From NCBI GenBank assembly GCA_945877235.1, contig CAMCRF010000001.1:477963-541962 (forward strand): a DNA stretch of 64,000 nt, read 5' to 3'. Within the stretch, counting starts at the first letter, position 1. Each line of letters opens with the position of its first letter. Shown piece after piece: positions 62,472 to 64,000 of this stretch. Below the pieces are notes generated by a model that had not been told where the DNA came from, searched no databases, and saw nothing but the letters and a program-made list of their open reading frames with translations. The translations under genes were made by a program, and so were the position numbers. This stretch comes from Bordetella parapertussis. GTDB lineage: Bacteria; Pseudomonadota; Gammaproteobacteria; Burkholderiales; Burkholderiaceae_A.

Positions 62472-63725
62472 ATGCGCGAAATCAAGTGCCCTCATTGCAG
62501 CAAGGCGTTCAACCTCGATGACGCTGGCTATGCCGACATTCTCAAGCAGGTTCGCGACCGCGAGTTCGAGTCGGCACTCCAAGAGCGGCTCTCCCTCTCT
62601 GAGAAAGAGAAGGCAGCTGCGCTGCACCTCGCAGAGGCTGAATTCAACCTGCGCCTCCAACGCCTTCAGTCGCAGCTCGATGCCGCCGAAGCAGCCAAGC
62701 AACTCGCGCTTACTCAGGCGCTTGCAGCCGTCGAACGGGAGCGAGACGAACTCAAAGCCAAGGTCGAACAATCGGCCTTAGCCCAGAACATTGCCATCAG
62801 AGACGCCACGTCGCAGGCCGAGAAGGAGCGCGATCAACTCAAACAGTCGCTCGATCTTCTCAAGCTTGAGAAAGAACTCAACGAAACGAAAATTCGCGAA
62901 ACCTACGACATCCAGCTCAAAGACAGCAAAGAGACCATTGAGCGCCTGAGAGACCTAAAGGCCAAGCTCTCCACAAAGATGGTGGGCGAAACACTCGAGC
63001 AGCACTGCGAGATTGAGTTCAATCGAATCCGCGCCACCGCCTTTCCACACGCCTACTTCGAGAAGGACAACGACGCACGAACCGGCAGCAAAGGCGATTA
63101 CATCTTCCGCGACTTTGATGAGTCGGACACTGAAATCGTCTCCATCATGTTTGAGATGAAGAACGAGAGCGACACCACAACCACCAAAAGCAAGAACGAA
63201 GACTTTCTAAAGGAACTCGATCGAGACCGAAATGAAAAGGGCTGTGAGTATGCGGTGCTCGTCTCGCTCTTGGAGCCCGACAACGACCTCTACAACGGAG
63301 GCATCGTGGATGTGTTCCATCGATACCCCAAGATGTATGTCGTGCGACCCCAGTTCTTCATACCAATCATCACGCTGCTGCGCAATGCTGCGCTTAAGTC
63401 AGTCCAGTACAAGAAGGAACTGGCTCAGGTGCGGGCGCAGAACATCGACATCACCAAGTTCGAGTCGCAGCTCAATGACTTCAAAGACTCATTCGGCAGA
63501 AACTACCGGCTCGCGTCCGACGGATTTGAGGAGGCGGTCAAGCGCATTGATGAGGCCATCAAGGATCTGGAGAAAACCAAAGAGGCCCTGCACAAGTCCG
63601 CGAACAACCTGCGAATCGCCAACAACAAGGCTGACGACCTCACCATCAAGCGGTTAACCAGAGACAACCCAACCATGCGGCAGAAGTTCAGCGAGCTTGC
63701 AGGCGAGCTCGACTTAGAAGAGTGA
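62472..63725 (+). CDS. DUF2130 protein with coiled coil and nuclease-like domain
   Basis: A 417-residue protein. It starts with a zinc-ribbon-like REIKCPHCSKAFNLDD, then a long coiled coil (about 25-175). The DUF2130 core follows at about 175-340 (MVGETLEQHCEIEFNRIRAT, GDYIFRDFDESDTEIVSIM, FEMKNES), which resembles an RmuC/PD-(D/E)XK nuclease fold. A C-terminal coiled coil ends it. The cellular role is unknown. It is last in the YbjN-WYL-DUF2130 run and ends 134 bp before the right att repeat. Confidence 0.85.
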   Translation: MREIKCPHCSKAFNLDDAGYADILKQVRDREFESALQERLSLSEKEKAAALHLAEAEFNLRLQRLQSQLDAAEAAKQLALTQALAAVERERDELKAKVEQSALAQNIAIRDATSQAEKERDQLKQSLDLLKLEKELNETKIRETYDIQLKDSKETIERLRDLKAKLSTKMVGETLEQHCEIEFNRIRATAFPHAYFEKDNDARTGSKGDYIFRDFDESDTEIVSIMFEMKNESDTTTTKSKNEDFLKELDRDRNEKGCEYAVLVSLLEPDNDLYNGGIVDVFHRYPKMYVVRPQFFIPIITLLRNAALKSVQYKKELAQVRAQNIDITKFESQLNDFKDSFGRNYRLASDGFEEAVKRIDEAIKDLEKTKEALHKSANNLRIANNKADDLTIKRLTRDNPTMRQKFSELAGELDLEE

Positions 63726-63859
63726 GGCGAGGGCCTGCTCTTGGCAAGACCCTGATTTCGACCAGGGTGCTGGTTCGTCACCTAATTAATTTTTCACTGC
63801 AGATGCCGAGCACGCACATAAGTCATTTATTCGATTTGGTAATAAAAGCTGGCTGGCGT

Positions 63860-63905
63860 CTTCACACGGCAGGGGTCACAGGTTCGAACCCTGTGCCGTC
63901 CACCA
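63860..63905 (+). pseudogene. attR of element 2: second 3' half of tRNA-Val(CAC)
   Basis: Identical over 46 bp to 26222-26267, from CTTCACACGG to the encoded CCA. With both elements removed, this copy (or the other) would join the 5' half at 14143-14181 to restore the tRNA. Beyond it, 63906-64000 has a GCTCTC/GAGAGC hairpin at 63966-63980 and no gene. Confidence 0.88.
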
Positions 63906-64000
63906 GAGTCAAAAAGTTGATTAAATTCATGGTTTTACGTTGAAATTTAACAACAGAAAAATTACGCTCTCCGAGAGAGCATTTCTCAAGCCGATACCAG

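Larger units (their letters stand above)
26268..63905. mobile_element. Integrated element 2: about 37.6 kb defence/toxin-antitoxin island
   Basis: Bounded by identical 46-bp tRNA-Val 3'-half repeats at 26222-26267 and 63860-63905. It carries accessory genes only: nucleases, a restriction-modification operon, a sigma factor, many toxin-antitoxin modules and envelope proteins. No integrase, transposase or conjugation gene is visible inside it, so it is either decayed or moves with help. Internal remnants and local shifts in base composition show it grew by repeated insertion and deletion. Confidence 0.7.

Noticed and set aside
63749..63768. ACCCTG/CAGGGT hairpin after the DUF2130 gene as a terminator
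   Set aside because: The stem is short and lacks an adjacent U-tract. The function is not supported.
26268..63859. A CRISPR array or cas genes in the defence island
   Set aside because: No regularly spaced repeats were seen. The Cas4-like half of the DUF2779 protein is not linked to other cas genes.
26268..63859. Insertion sequences or transposases within the island
   Set aside because: No transposase-like protein or terminal inverted repeats were recognised. The gene mosaics are better explained by small duplications and deletions.

Overview
The window reads as chromosome of a betaproteobacterium, most likely order Burkholderiales. The evidence is a one-strand run leuC-leuD-leuB-asd-truA-trpF-trpB-trpA-accD, which is a well-known gene order in that group, with GC-rich coding sequence. 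The genus cannot be decided from sequence alone. The fimV gene that often sits between asd and truA in relatives is absent here.

Region 1 (1-14142) is ordinary backbone. It holds leftward biosynthetic genes (Leu, Trp, Asp-family, chorismate), truA, gltX, an MFS transporter and a small HMA metal-binding protein, followed by a rightward DUF4010 membrane protein and a HigBA toxin-antitoxin pair.

Region 2 (14143-26267) is a roughly 12 kb integrated element. A host tRNA-Val(CAC) gene is split in its anticodon loop: the 5' half is at 14143-14181 and a 3' half at 26221-26267. Both carry the 11-bp core CCTTCACACGG. The element has a tyrosine integrase, AlpA/excisionase-like regulators, a primase-helicase, a DUF5681 (small-terminase-like) protein and a block of helical proteins that look like podovirus ejection or internal virion proteins. 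It has no portal, capsid or large terminase, so it looks like a phage satellite. It also carries a complete tRNA-Val(CAC), which may replace the broken host gene.

Region 3 (26268-63905) is a roughly 37.6 kb genomic island bounded by a second identical 46-bp copy of the tRNA-Val 3' half. It has no visible integrase. It is packed with defence and toxin-antitoxin genes. The centre is an apparently complete MutL/MORC-type restriction-modification operon: GHKL ATPase, Z1 helicase, DUF4420 PD-(D/E)XK nuclease, AIPR and m5C methyltransferase, plus a broken Vsr. Directly in front is a full-length RpoD-like sigma factor with an N-terminal ankyrin-repeat extension. Around it are a DUF2779 nuclease, a NERD-helicase, a VRR-NUC nuclease, SprT, a WYL regulator with a DUF2130 protein, about ten intact or decayed toxin-antitoxin modules, and an envelope-associated cluster (EcsC, patatin lipoprotein, periplasmic nuclease-fold protein and membrane proteins) that may be an undescribed system.

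The simplest history is that the large island entered first and restored the tRNA. The small satellite then entered the restored tRNA at the anticodon loop, giving the present tandem arrangement with three attachment-site copies.
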